NCBI GenBank assembly: GCA_964343195.1
Contig: CAYFIR010000144.1
Span: 1-16,437, forward strand
Origin: CAYVAP01 sp964343195
GTDB lineage: Bacteria > Bacteroidota > Bacteroidia > J057
DNA: 16,437 nt
Direction of reading: 5' to 3'
The stretch's first letter is position 1; every line of letters begins with the position of its first letter. Both the position numbers and the translations under genes were made by a program. Below, one piece after another: positions 6,245 through 15,136 of this stretch. The notes under the pieces were generated by a model, which was not told where the DNA came from, did not search any database, and was given only the letters and a program-made list of their open reading frames with translations.

Positions 6245-6832
6245 TTAAAATTTGTAGGTCAATTCGAAGCTCGGCAAGACACCTTCCCCATTAAGGATGA
6301 TGTGTGGCGCATCGCCAGCTTCTACGATTTTTATGCTTCCATCTGCCCGATATACCGATGCATTGCGACTTTTGGGATCAATCAGCCAAGCCAGGCGTAC
6401 TCCATTCTCAATCCATTCTAGCATTTTTTTCTGCAAAGGAACCAGTGGATCGGAAGAAGACCGTAGCCCAATGATAAAGTCTGGAGCTAAAGGCAAAAAC
6501 TTAGCTTTTTGTTCTTCCGTCAATGCCTCATAGCGCGACTTCTCGACCCATGCTGCATCAGGCGAACGCATAGCTCCATTCTCCAGGCGAAAGCCGGTGG
6601 AGGAATCGAAGGTGTACCCCAGCTTGGAATCGTCGTTCCAGAGCCATAGCCGAGCCGTCAGGCCACTATTCACGTTGCCAGTAGTGCCGCCAGTAGGTGC
6701 CATAAGAATGATGTTGCCATTAGGCTCCTGCTCAATACGCAGTTCTGAGTTGGCTTCGCAAAAAGCAAAAAACTCATCCTCAGACCATTGTAGTTGAGCA
6801 GGAAGTTGAAAAGCGAGCTTATTGATTAGCAT
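6245..6832 (-). CDS. Uma2 family (DUF820) PD-(D/E)XK nuclease-like protein, probably inactive
   Basis: This 195-residue protein has normal Uma2 length. Family marks are the N-terminal EDEFFAFCEAN region, GNIILMAPTGG, SPDAAWV (D92), PDFIIGLRSSSD, the KKM lysine (K135/K136), and the ending WLIDP...VYR. Uma2 proteins adopt a PD-(D/E)XK nuclease fold; the usual motif at this place is a hydrophobic pair followed by Glu (IIELRS). Here the Glu position is Gly122 (codon GGG, one base from GAG), so nuclease activity is doubtful. The gene lies between the FadN-type gene (54 bases upstream) and the thiolase gene (40 bases downstream) on the same strand. No link to lipid metabolism is known, so it is probably an insertion into the operon. 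Confidence 0.85.
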   Translation of the reverse strand: MLINKLAFQLPAQLQWSEDEFFAFCEANSELRIEQEPNGNIILMAPTGGTTGNVNSGLTARLWLWNDDSKLGYTFDSSTGFRLENGAMRSPDAAWVEKSRYEALTEEQKAKFLPLAPDFIIGLRSSSDPLVPLQKKMLEWIENGVRLAWLIDPKSRNASVYRADGSIKIVEAGDAPHIILNGEGVLPSFELTYKF

Positions 6833-6886
6833 AGCAATGAAAACTAGATGGATGAAGCTAATGAATGAAACGCTCTATCACTAGCC

Positions 6887-9340
6887 TCAGTTCCGTAGAG
6901 GCTTTCCAGTCTGCAGCATATGCTGCATCCGCTCCAGTGTCTTTCGCTCGCCGCACAGGCTCAGGAAGGCTTCTCGCTCGATGTCGAGCAGGTATTGCTC
7001 AGAGACGAGTTCACCTTCGTGGCTGAGGTCCCCGCCGCATAGGACGTAGGCGATCTTCTTGGCGATCTTGACGTCGTGGGGCGAAGCATAGTGGCCATAC
7101 TGCATGCCGCTGATACCAGCGTAGAGGCTGGCCAGGGCATTGCGGCCCAGGACGGGAATCTCCTTGCGGGCAGGCGTCGCGGTGTAGCCATTGGCAGCCA
7201 GTTCGAGGACGGCTTCCTTGGCTTCCTTGATGCGACGCGACTGGTTGACTACCACGCGGTCGGTGTTGCGGAGGATGTGCATTTTGCGTGCCTCCTCGGC
7301 AGAAGTTGCCACCTTGCCTGTTGCGAGGTTCATCAGCATGTCCTGGAGGACGTTGATGCCCATGCCGCCGGGCTGGGTGAAGAAATCCGCTGCGCGCAGC
7401 GCCATTTCCTTGGTGCCACCACCGCCGGGGATCACCCCGACGCCGACTTCCACCAGACCGATGTAGGTCTCAGCGGCCAGAACGGCCATGTCAGAGTGAA
7501 GGGTAAACTCACAGCCACCGCCCAGCGTCATCTGGTGCGGAGCCATCACGACGGGTACGGAGGAAGTCCGCATCTTCATGGAAGTGTTCTGGAACAGGCG
7601 AACGGCCATGTTCAGTTCGTCCCAGTCCTGCTGCGAAGCCATCATCAGGATGAGCATCACATTGGCACCGACGGAGAAGTTGGTGCCCTCGTTGGCGACC
7701 ACGACGCCGTTGAGTCCCTGCTCCTCGGCATGGTCAATGGCCCAGTGAATGGTCTTGAGCACGCCCTCGCCGATGGTGTTCATCTTGGAGTGGAACTCCA
7801 CGTTGATGACGCCATCTCCAAGGTCAATTACTGAAGCATCGGCATTGCCCCAGATTTTCTTTTCGCCCTTGAGCAATTCCAGGCTGATGAGTTCTTCGGT
7901 GCCGGGAATGACCTGATAGGACTTGCTTTCGATGTCGTAGTAGTAACGCTTGCCTCCTTCGATTTTGTAAAAAGACTCCACGCCAGCTTCCAGCATGTCG
8001 TGCACCCAACTGGCGACGGTCAGACCTTCTTTTTCGAAGTGATCGACGGTATCCTTGAGTCCGACCATGTCCCAGATGGCAAATGGGCCTTTTTCCCAGC
8101 CAAAACCAGCGGCAATGGCGTCGTCGATCTGGTAGAGGTGATCGGCGATCTCAGGGATGCGGTTGGAGACGTAGGACCACAGCGCAAGATTGGTTTTGCG
8201 GGTAAATTCGCCGCCCTTGTCCTCTGCTGCGAACAGCACCTTCATGCGCTTGCCGAGGTCGGAGATGTTCTTGACTTTGCCCAGGCTGGCGATGTTGGGC
8301 TTCATTTTCTCCCGATACTCCAGCGTGTTGAGGTCGAGGGAAAGAATCTGGCGCTTGCCTTTTTCGTCGCGGGTCTTTTTGTAGAAGCCCTGTCCGGTCT
8401 TGTCGCCCAGCCACTTGTTCTCGACCATCTTTTGCACATAGTCGGGAATGGCTTTGAAGAGCTCGATCTGCTCATCGTCGGGGCAGTTATCGGCGATGCC
8501 CTTGATGACATGAACCGTGGTGTCCAGGCCGATGACATCGCTCAGGCGGAAAGTACCGCTCTTGGGCTTGCCCGTAAATGGACCGGTCAGTTTGTCGATT
8601 TCCTCGATGGTCAGTTCCATTTCCTCCATCAGCTTGAAGATGTAGCTGATCGAGAAAACGCCCACGCGGTTGGCGATGAAGGCAGGGGTGTCCTTGGCGA
8701 GTACCGTTTGCTTACCCAGGTAGCGGTCGCCATAGTCCATGAGGAACTGCAACAGGCCCGGATTGGTCTCGGGGCCGGGGATGATCTCCAGCAGGCGCAG
8801 GTAGCGCGGGGGGTTGAAGAAGTGTGTGCCGCAAAAGTGCTGTTTGAAGTCCTCACTGCGGCCTTCGGTCATCATGCGGATGGGGATCCCCGACGTGTTG
8901 GAGGTGATGATGGTGCCGGGCTTGCGGTGCGCTTCGACCTTTTCGAAGACCTGCTTCTTGATGTCGAGGCGCTCGACTACCACTTCGATGATCCAGTCCA
9001 CGTCAGCGATTTTGGCGAGGTCGTCATCAAAGTTTCCGGTGCTGATCCGCTTGGCGAAGTCCTTTTCGTACAGCGGAGCCGGGTTGCTCTTGATGGCTGC
9101 GGTCAGGGACTCATTGACGATGCGGTTGCGCACCGCCGGGTGCTCCATGCTCAGGCCTTTGGCCTGTTCCTTGTCGGTGAGTTCGCGTGGGACGATGTCC
9201 AGCAACAGCACCTCAACGCCGATATTGGCGAAGTGGCAGGCGATGCGGGATCCCATCACGCCAGAGCCTAGCACGGCAACTTTCTTGATGCTGCGGTGCC
9301 AGCGTTCGGTTGTTTGGGGGGTGGGCTTTTCTGCTACCAT
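6887..9340 (-). CDS. fadN: 3-hydroxyacyl-CoA dehydrogenase / enoyl-CoA hydratase (FadN-type)
   Basis: This 817-residue bifunctional beta-oxidation enzyme has the dehydrogenase first and the hydratase last, the order of Bacillus FadN rather than E. coli FadB. The NAD-binding Rossmann motif is GSGVMG (25-30) near the N-terminus. Dehydrogenase active-site blocks are IIEVVVE (E119), SNTSG (S147, N148) and HFFNPP (H173). The hydratase/crotonase part (about 500-690) has the oxyanion stretch NFSVGAN, GGGCE (E611) and VEVGVGVIPGGGGT (E631). It hydrates 2-enoyl-CoA and oxidises the 3-hydroxyacyl-CoA product, feeding the thiolase downstream. The start ATG at 9340 leaves a short leader before the Rossmann fold. 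The shared promoter region with the divergent Uma2 gene holds TGATCA repeats. No acyl-CoA dehydrogenase gene is in the window. Confidence 0.93.
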   Translation of the reverse strand: MVAEKPTPQTTERWHRSIKKVAVLGSGVMGSRIACHFANIGVEVLLLDIVPRELTDKEQAKGLSMEHPAVRNRIVNESLTAAIKSNPAPLYEKDFAKRISTGNFDDDLAKIADVDWIIEVVVERLDIKKQVFEKVEAHRKPGTIITSNTSGIPIRMMTEGRSEDFKQHFCGTHFFNPPRYLRLLEIIPGPETNPGLLQFLMDYGDRYLGKQTVLAKDTPAFIANRVGVFSISYIFKLMEEMELTIEEIDKLTGPFTGKPKSGTFRLSDVIGLDTTVHVIKGIADNCPDDEQIELFKAIPDYVQKMVENKWLGDKTGQGFYKKTRDEKGKRQILSLDLNTLEYREKMKPNIASLGKVKNISDLGKRMKVLFAAEDKGGEFTRKTNLALWSYVSNRIPEIADHLYQIDDAIAAGFGWEKGPFAIWDMVGLKDTVDHFEKEGLTVASWVHDMLEAGVESFYKIEGGKRYYYDIESKSYQVIPGTEELISLELLKGEKKIWGNADASVIDLGDGVINVEFHSKMNTIGEGVLKTIHWAIDHAEEQGLNGVVVANEGTNFSVGANVMLILMMASQQDWDELNMAVRLFQNTSMKMRTSSVPVVMAPHQMTLGGGCEFTLHSDMAVLAAETYIGLVEVGVGVIPGGGGTKEMALRAADFFTQPGGMGINVLQDMLMNLATGKVATSAEEARKMHILRNTDRVVVNQSRRIKEAKEAVLELAANGYTATPARKEIPVLGRNALASLYAGISGMQYGHYASPHDVKIAKKIAYVLCGGDLSHEGELVSEQYLLDIEREAFLSLCGERKTLERMQHMLQTGKPLRN

Positions 9341-9350
9341 TTATTTTACA

Positions 9351-9441
9351 GTGATCAATGTTCAAGGATCAATGATCAGTAAAAAGAGAAGAGGCGACAG
9401 TAGTGCATTACTGTTCAATGTTCTCTGTTCCGTGATCAATG
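9351..9441. repeat. Degenerate TGATCAATG / TGTTCAATG intergenic repeats
   Basis: The 245-base gap between the divergent FadN-type and Uma2 genes holds GTGATCAATG at 9351 and 9432, GGATCAATG at 9366, TGATCA at 9373 and TGTTCAATGTTC at 9412. The units share a TGATCAATG/TGTTCAATG core of about 7-9 bases. No open frame covers them. They could be a low-complexity dispersed repeat family or, less likely, operator sites for the two divergent genes. The remainder of the gap (9442-9585) shows no clear signal. Confidence 0.5.
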
Positions 9442-9585
9442 AAAAATGTTATGCATGCATACAATTTTACTCAAAGGCTGGGACAATGTCAATGGGGATA
9501 GGCAGGGATTATGGAAGAATGGAAGGGGGCTGACGAATTATTTCCTTCACCCTTATTTTCGTATCTTGACTTAAAAAGATAAACC

Positions 9586-10179
9586 ATGGGAGAAGCAGCC
9601 CTCAAAACCGATCTAAGCATTAAGGAGTACCTGGCTTTTGAAAAAGAGGCAGCAGTCCGACATGAGTACCATGCTGGTGAGATCTTTTCCATGGCTGGGG
9701 GAACCCGGAATCATGGTAAGCTAGGGTTAAATATTGGCACGGAATTAAACCTGCTGGAACGCGGACGGGAATGCACTACTTTCAACGGTGACGTGAAAAT
9801 CTGGATCGCAACAGAAAGCAGCTTTGTCTATCCGGAGGCTTCGGTAGTCTGTGGCCCTATTGAGACCAGCGAACATGATCCGAACGCGATTACCAATCCA
9901 CTCCTGATTGCCGAAGTGCTGTCCGACTCCACAGAAGCCTATGATCGCGGGAAAAAGTTTCGCTACTACCGTAGCCTTCCCTCCTTCAGGGAATACCTGC
10001 TGATCGATCAGGAACACCCCATCGTTTCTATTTATTTCAAAAATGACCAGGGTACCTGGGAAATGGGAGAAGTGAGTGGCCTGGACAGTAAGATTCATCT
10101 CAGAAGCCTCGACGCTGAGATCATGATGGCAGACCTATACCGCAATGTGGAGGGAATAGCGGATAGAGAGGCGAAATAA
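9586..10179 (+). CDS. Uma2 family (DUF820) PD-(D/E)XK nuclease-like protein
   Basis: This 197-residue Uma2 protein belongs to a different subgroup from the one at 6245. It opens with the typical SIKEYLAFEK...RHEYHAGEIFSMAGG block. Putative fold-core acidic and basic residues are present: E84 in YPEASVV (Asp in many members), E110 in LIAEVLSDST and K123/K124 in DRGKKFRYYR, followed by EYLLID. Unlike the other copy, the central Glu is kept, so this one could be catalytically competent. Uma2 genes are common in many copies in cyanobacteria and some Bacteroidota, with function unproven. It is divergent from the FadN-type gene and ends 64 bases before the GH13 gene on the same strand. Confidence 0.9.
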   Translation: MGEAALKTDLSIKEYLAFEKEAAVRHEYHAGEIFSMAGGTRNHGKLGLNIGTELNLLERGRECTTFNGDVKIWIATESSFVYPEASVVCGPIETSEHDPNAITNPLLIAEVLSDSTEAYDRGKKFRYYRSLPSFREYLLIDQEHPIVSIYFKNDQGTWEMGEVSGLDSKIHLRSLDAEIMMADLYRNVEGIADREAK

Positions 10180-10243
10180 TTGCACTTTTGCTGCATTCCT
10201 ATAATCTCGGATCCTGAATATTTTCTACTACTACTCACTACTT

Positions 10244-11983
10244 ATGAAGCACCTATCACTGGTTCTGTTGCTGAGCATCATCCTGCTTGGCTGTAATTCC
10301 ACATCTGAACCAGAAGCAACCTCTTCTACATCCGAAGGCGAAATCTGGTGGAAGGAAGGCGTCGTGTACCAAATCTATCCCCGTAGCTTCCAGGACTCCG
10401 ACGGAGATGGGGTAGGGGACCTGCGGGGAATCATCCAAAGGCTCGATTACATCAAGAGCCTGGGCGTGGACATGGTCTGGCTCAATCCCATTTACAGCTC
10501 GCCCAACGACGACAATGGCTACGACATCAGCGATTACCGCGACATCATGGCCGAGTTCGGGACCATGGCTGACTTTGACGAGCTGCTGGCAGGCATGCAC
10601 GAGCGGGACATCAAGTTCGTCATGGACGTAGTCGTCAACCACAGCAGCGACGAGCATGAATGGTTTCAGCAGTCGCGCAGCTCGCGGGACAATCCCTATC
10701 GCGACTATTACCACTGGTGGCCCGCCGAAAAGGGCGATCCTCCCTATCGCTGGAGCTTCTTTGACGCCAAGGGCGAAGCCTGGAAGTATGATTCCCTCAC
10801 CGACGCCTATTACCTGCACTACTTTTCGCAGAAGCAGCCTGACCTCAATTGGGAGAATCCTACGGTGCGGCAGGAAGTCTATGACATCATGAGGTTTTGG
10901 GCAGAAAAAGGCGTGGATGGGTTTCGCCTGGATGCCTTCCAGTTTGTGTCCAAGGATACAACCTGGCCCGAGCTGCCCGAGGGTTATCAGGAAAACGTGA
11001 TCCAATACTACGGCATGGGCCCCAATCTGCATGGGTACCTGCGGGAGATGTACGATGAAGTCTTCAGCCAGTACGATGTTTTCGCGGTGTCTGAAGGGGC
11101 GGGTAGCTCCTTCCAGGATGCCCATGACCTGGTGGACGCCGATCGCAACGAGTTGCAAATGGCCTATCACTTCGAAGGCGTGGACATCGTCAACAGCCTG
11201 GAGGGCTACGAGCTATCCGAACTCAAGCGCTCCTTTACCAAATGGGACAGCGCTTTTGCAGAGAAAGGCTGGATTTCGATCTTTCTGGCCAATCACGACA
11301 ACGCCCGCCTGATCAGCCGCTATGGCAATGACAGCCCGGAATTTCGCATTCCTTCCGCCAAAATGCTCAATACCTTCATCCTTAGCATGCGGGGCACGCC
11401 TTACTGCTACTACGGCGACGAACTGGGCATGACCAACATCGACTTCGACAGCATCGGGCAGTATCGAGACATCGCCGCGATCAACGGCTACCAAAAAGCC
11501 ATGTCCGAAGGCGCAGACATCGAGGCCCACTTGGAGAAGCTCAACTTCCTATCCCGCGACAATGGCCGTACCCCGATGCAGTGGGACGATAGCGAGCATG
11601 CGGGATTTACTACGGGCACTCCCTGGCTCCCTGTCAACGAAAATTACCAGGAGATCAACGTGGTGGCTCAGGACAAAGACCCCAATTCCGTGCTCAATCA
11701 TTTTCGGAGCATGGTACAACTGCGCAAGGACGAACCCCTGCTGGTGTATGGGGATTACGAATTGCTGTGGCCTGACCATGGGCAGATCTACGCCTACACC
11801 CGCAGCTACGAGGGCAAGAGCATGCTGGTGCTGTTGAATTTTTCTGAAGAAATGGCTACTGCAAGCCTCCCTTCCGAAATGACGCTCGGCGACGTTCGCA
11901 TCAATAGCTACTCATCCTTGGACGTGAAGGAAGGGGAGATTTCGCTTCAGCCTTATCAGGCGGTGATTGTGGAGCTGGAATAA
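10244..11983 (+). CDS. GH13 family alpha-glucosidase-type lipoprotein
   Basis: This 579-residue protein starts with a lipoprotein signal (LLGC, C17), so it is probably anchored in the periplasm or on the outer membrane. The GH13 (alpha-amylase clan) barrel follows directly. Visible sites are the metal-binding loop DSDGDGVGDL, DVVVNH (D128, H133), the nucleophile D230 in GFRLDAF, the acid/base E284 in AVSEGAG and the transition-state Asp D352 in ANHDNAR. QPDLNWENP (198-206) is the signature of the oligo-1,6-glucosidase/alpha-glucosidase subgroup, so exo-acting hydrolysis of short alpha-glucans or isomalto/malto-oligosaccharides is most likely. A small C-terminal beta-domain ends the protein. 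No SusC/SusD or regulator is nearby, so it is not in a visible polysaccharide utilisation locus. Confidence 0.93.
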   Translation: MKHLSLVLLLSIILLGCNSTSEPEATSSTSEGEIWWKEGVVYQIYPRSFQDSDGDGVGDLRGIIQRLDYIKSLGVDMVWLNPIYSSPNDDNGYDISDYRDIMAEFGTMADFDELLAGMHERDIKFVMDVVVNHSSDEHEWFQQSRSSRDNPYRDYYHWWPAEKGDPPYRWSFFDAKGEAWKYDSLTDAYYLHYFSQKQPDLNWENPTVRQEVYDIMRFWAEKGVDGFRLDAFQFVSKDTTWPELPEGYQENVIQYYGMGPNLHGYLREMYDEVFSQYDVFAVSEGAGSSFQDAHDLVDADRNELQMAYHFEGVDIVNSLEGYELSELKRSFTKWDSAFAEKGWISIFLANHDNARLISRYGNDSPEFRIPSAKMLNTFILSMRGTPYCYYGDELGMTNIDFDSIGQYRDIAAINGYQKAMSEGADIEAHLEKLNFLSRDNGRTPMQWDDSEHAGFTTGTPWLPVNENYQEINVVAQDKDPNSVLNHFRSMVQLRKDEPLLVYGDYELLWPDHGQIYAYTRSYEGKSMLVLLNFSEEMATASLPSEMTLGDVRINSYSSLDVKEGEISLQPYQAVIVELE

Positions 11984-11996
11984 ACCATGTGACCAA

Positions 11997-12033
11997 AGTG
12001 ATCAGGGTGGTCTATGTGATCACCCTGATCACT
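11997..12033. terminator. Bidirectional hairpin between convergent genes
   Basis: AGTGATCAGGGTG (11997-12009) and CACCCTGATCACT (12021-12033) form a perfect 13-base stem with an 11-base loop. It fills the 52-base gap between the convergent GH13 gene and the VIT-domain gene. There is no T-run on either side, so termination would rest on the stem. Nearby GTGACCA, GTGATCA and CTGATCACC words resemble the TGATCA-type repeats at 9351-9441, so it may also be a member of a dispersed repeat. Confidence 0.65.
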
Positions 12034-12035
12034 GA

Positions 12036-14957
12036 TCACCGAACTTCAAAACTCCCAATTTCCACAACTTCATTCTCCTGACTGAGCCTCAGGATCATCG
12101 TTTCCTCTTCCTGGTCAGGACGCCCATAGTTGCGGATGAGGCGTACCTCCAGTGTGGCGGGTCCTGTCAGGCTTGCCTGCTTGTTGGCGTAGTAATTGGC
12201 CTGGATGAGGTAGGTGCCGGGCATGGCTTCTTTGAGCAGAAACTCCTCGGGGCCATAGCCTTCGGTGAAGTCCGCTGACATCAGGGCCCCAATGGTGGTC
12301 AACTGATTTTGGTAGTAGCACTTTTCGCCACGTGGGTCGGTCACCCAAAGGTCCAGGTCCACAGCGCGAGAGTCCCATTTGAGCACCACCCGCAAGTCGG
12401 TGGGGAGCTTGGCTTTGAAGCGCGGATCGACGAATGAAAGGTCCACATATCCGGGATGTTGATGGGCCAGAGAGTTGAGCTCGTGGGCGGCCATGACGCC
12501 GATTTCGGGGTAATTTCCAGACCACTCAGTCGTCACGACCTCATACAGCCGTTCCACCGCAGCCTGGTTTTTTCCCTGACTGGCGAGGCAAAGGGCCAGG
12601 TCCCGATGCGATTGGGGTTCTTCTGGCCGTAGTTTCAGCACTTTTCGCAGGATCATCTCGGCGTCAGAGAGAGAGTCCAGTTCCGTCAGGCGGTAGCCCA
12701 GCACCCGCAACATGCTGGCTTCTCCAGGTTGCAATTCGGCCAGATTGGACAGGATGCGATAGGCCATCTGGTTCAGGCCCTTTTCGAAGCCAATATTGGC
12801 CGCATCCAGGTAAAAGCTGGGGCGATCTCCAAAGCGCCTTTTGAGTCCCAGATAGGTAGCCCAGAAGGTCTGTTGGGTTGCCTGCTGAAGCTCGAGCATA
12901 TATGGCATGTCTGGCTCCCAGGGCGTCAGTCTGATTTCAACTTCTGACTCTCTTGATTCCCGGGTGGGGCCGGTAGTTTCTTCCACCGAAACAGGAGACA
13001 AATCGGCCAGTGAAGACGTGGGCTCGTCTCCGAATCCTTCCCCCTCAACTGTTTCTTCGGCTGCTTCTTTTTTGAAGGGATCCTCTTCGAATTGTCCCGG
13101 AGGGATTTCAAACATTCGTTTCCACCAGTCGATTCGCTCCTGAAATCCCTCGGCGACCAGATCCAGATGTGTGAGCAATTCGAGTTTCTGGTTTTGCTTC
13201 AGATCTGCGAGTTTTCGGAGGTATTCTCGTTGCAGGGGGCCATCCGGAGGCATGACTTCATAGGTCAGGTAATCTTCCAGCCGATCCAGTACGAGCATGG
13301 AGGTGTAGGGAGACAGCAGTTGATAGCGCTTGGCAACGGCGGCGATGGAATCCTGAGACACCGAGGCATCCAGCATCAAATCGTTGAGAAACTGCTGGGC
13401 AAAGAGCCGTTGGGGTAGGGGAGTTGGGACGAGGTCTTTCTGACGTGCCAGTTCCACTACCAGCGATTGAGCGGGGCGGTTTCCCTGAGTTACTTCAAGG
13501 AAAATACCGCCTTTTTGTCCCTCGAGTTTTCCGGTGAGTAGTAGGCCTCCCCCGACATTTTGCGGACTGGCCAGTTGTGAGATGCCTTCTGTCTCCACCG
13601 TCCGAATCTGAAAATGTAACTCAGGAAAGAGGATGGGTTCGGTGTTTCCCGTTTGGATCTCGATCATCGACCCACCGGTTCGTTGTGCCAATTGAGAAAG
13701 GTAGTGGTCGTTATTGGGAAGGTAGGAGGCAAGGACATGGACGGGCGGAGGATTTTCTCCCAGCGGAATGCGTTTTTCTCCCCAGGTAGGCAGTCCGTCG
13801 CTGGAGAGGAAGTAAGCGTCGCAGTTGTACAGGTCCAGATCCAGGTGCTCCAGGCGGGTGGCTCCATCGCAGGCGAGGTCGCGGAGTCGGGCTTCCAGTT
13901 CCGAAATGTCTCCATCTGCGATCCGGAAAGATTCGATGGTTCCGATCTGCTGGTGAAAGGGAATGACCCGCACCTCGATGCTGGTCCATTGGCTGAGGAA
14001 TCGCCGGAGGTAGGTGATTTCGGCTTCCAGGTTGCGGCGACTGGCAGAGTGGCTGATGTCCCACAGCAGGCCGATGCGGCGGTATGGAGGGGCTGTCGGG
14101 TCGCCAATTTTGATTGCCTCCGGATACACCCAGGAAGCGAACCAGGCTTCCCCATCCTGGTCTTCATAAACATAGGTCGGAGTCTGGGCCTGATCTGCGC
14201 GAGGTAATGGCACCCGCACCATGATATCACCCAGCGATGTAGCGTTTTGAAGGTCGATCCGGGCTTCCAGACCTCTCAAGGTACGGTTCCATTCGGGCTC
14301 CGTAATGGGGGCAGCAGCACTCAGTTGATGTTCCAGAGTGGGCTTTCGCTGCCCGTCCACGGTTAGTTCCAACTGAAGCTCTTTCAGTGTATCCGGGAAG
14401 GCAAAAGGGAGTCGATAGGTCCAGAAATCAGGCTGGAAATCCAGTGGCCGATGAAACACCACGCGGATACGTTTGCTGCCTTTGGCGGGAATGGGGTAGA
14501 CCCGCATCTTGAAATTTCCCCCCTGGGTCCACTCCAGCAGGGCGGGATCGATCTTGCGTGCGACTGTTTCTTCGTAGGCGGTACGCCCCTTTTCCGGGGT
14601 AACGATCACCGCATACCGCAATTGTCCCTCCACTTTCAGGGCAAAGCTGTCAATCACCTGTCCACTCAGCATGGGCAGGAAGAAGCTTCCTTCCAGTTCG
14701 CGGTCGGCCTGGTTGTAAAAGGTCAAATCCAGGGTGGTTTGCGCCACAGGGCCGTGGAAGTCGATGTGAACCGAGGCGTTTTGGAGTCCCAGAGGCTGGG
14801 AAATGCTATCTCCGGGAGCTTTTGCCAGTAGGCTCCAACTCGTGGTTGAGAGAGTGGAGGGTGACTCGGATTGCTGGACCACTGGTTGGGTGGACTTGCA
14901 ACTGGTCAATGCCAGCAGGCAGGCGATGATCAGGCTGAAAAGGAGTGTGGCTTTCAT
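12036..14957 (-). CDS. VIT-VWA-TPR-DUF2135 lipoprotein
   Basis: The ATG at 14957 gives 973 residues and places a lipoprotein signal at the N-terminus (LALTSC, C20). A frame-extended start at 14990 uses GTG and adds 11 residues ahead of the signal, so it is less likely. Domains in order are: VIT (about 45-170; LEGSFFLPM, AYEETVARK, FKMRVYPIPAKGSKRI); a VWA-like domain (about 293-430) with an intact metal site, DISHS (D300, S302, S304), T367 in DGATRLEHL and D387 in SSDG; an acidic linker (about 620-680); TPR-like helices (about 700-830); and a C-terminal DUF2135/YfaP-type beta domain (about 850-973; LKWDSRAVDLDLWVTDPRG, GYGPEEF). It is probably a periplasmic or surface protein-binding scaffold. 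The partner is unknown. It appears to be transcribed alone. Confidence 0.9.
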   Translation of the reverse strand: MKATLLFSLIIACLLALTSCKSTQPVVQQSESPSTLSTTSWSLLAKAPGDSISQPLGLQNASVHIDFHGPVAQTTLDLTFYNQADRELEGSFFLPMLSGQVIDSFALKVEGQLRYAVIVTPEKGRTAYEETVARKIDPALLEWTQGGNFKMRVYPIPAKGSKRIRVVFHRPLDFQPDFWTYRLPFAFPDTLKELQLELTVDGQRKPTLEHQLSAAAPITEPEWNRTLRGLEARIDLQNATSLGDIMVRVPLPRADQAQTPTYVYEDQDGEAWFASWVYPEAIKIGDPTAPPYRRIGLLWDISHSASRRNLEAEITYLRRFLSQWTSIEVRVIPFHQQIGTIESFRIADGDISELEARLRDLACDGATRLEHLDLDLYNCDAYFLSSDGLPTWGEKRIPLGENPPPVHVLASYLPNNDHYLSQLAQRTGGSMIEIQTGNTEPILFPELHFQIRTVETEGISQLASPQNVGGGLLLTGKLEGQKGGIFLEVTQGNRPAQSLVVELARQKDLVPTPLPQRLFAQQFLNDLMLDASVSQDSIAAVAKRYQLLSPYTSMLVLDRLEDYLTYEVMPPDGPLQREYLRKLADLKQNQKLELLTHLDLVAEGFQERIDWWKRMFEIPPGQFEEDPFKKEAAEETVEGEGFGDEPTSSLADLSPVSVEETTGPTRESRESEVEIRLTPWEPDMPYMLELQQATQQTFWATYLGLKRRFGDRPSFYLDAANIGFEKGLNQMAYRILSNLAELQPGEASMLRVLGYRLTELDSLSDAEMILRKVLKLRPEEPQSHRDLALCLASQGKNQAAVERLYEVVTTEWSGNYPEIGVMAAHELNSLAHQHPGYVDLSFVDPRFKAKLPTDLRVVLKWDSRAVDLDLWVTDPRGEKCYYQNQLTTIGALMSADFTEGYGPEEFLLKEAMPGTYLIQANYYANKQASLTGPATLEVRLIRNYGRPDQEEETMILRLSQENEVVEIGSFEVR

Positions 14958-15136
14958 GTATAGAAGGTAGCAAGTGGCGATGATTTCCACAAAGGAGTTG
15001 GTTTTTTATTGATAGGAAATGTAACAGTGTTATGGGGTGGCTGCTTAGCTATGAGACAGCAGGGGGTAAAGCGACACAGGATGAGATAGCCTTCCTGGAT
15101 AATTTCTCCTTTCAGCGTATTGAGTAACTGATGATG

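Noticed and set aside
8000..9271. Long plus-strand open frame (423 codons) opposite the FadN-type gene
   Set aside because: It is fully inside a well-supported gene on the other strand and has no domain pattern.
10256..11170. Minus-strand open frame (304 codons) opposite the GH13 gene
   Set aside because: It is antisense to a gene with complete catalytic residues, and its composition is typical of a shadow frame.
14958..14990. Upstream GTG start for the VIT-domain gene
   Set aside because: It would put 11 residues in front of a good lipoprotein signal. The ATG at 14957 is directly before the signal and is preferred.
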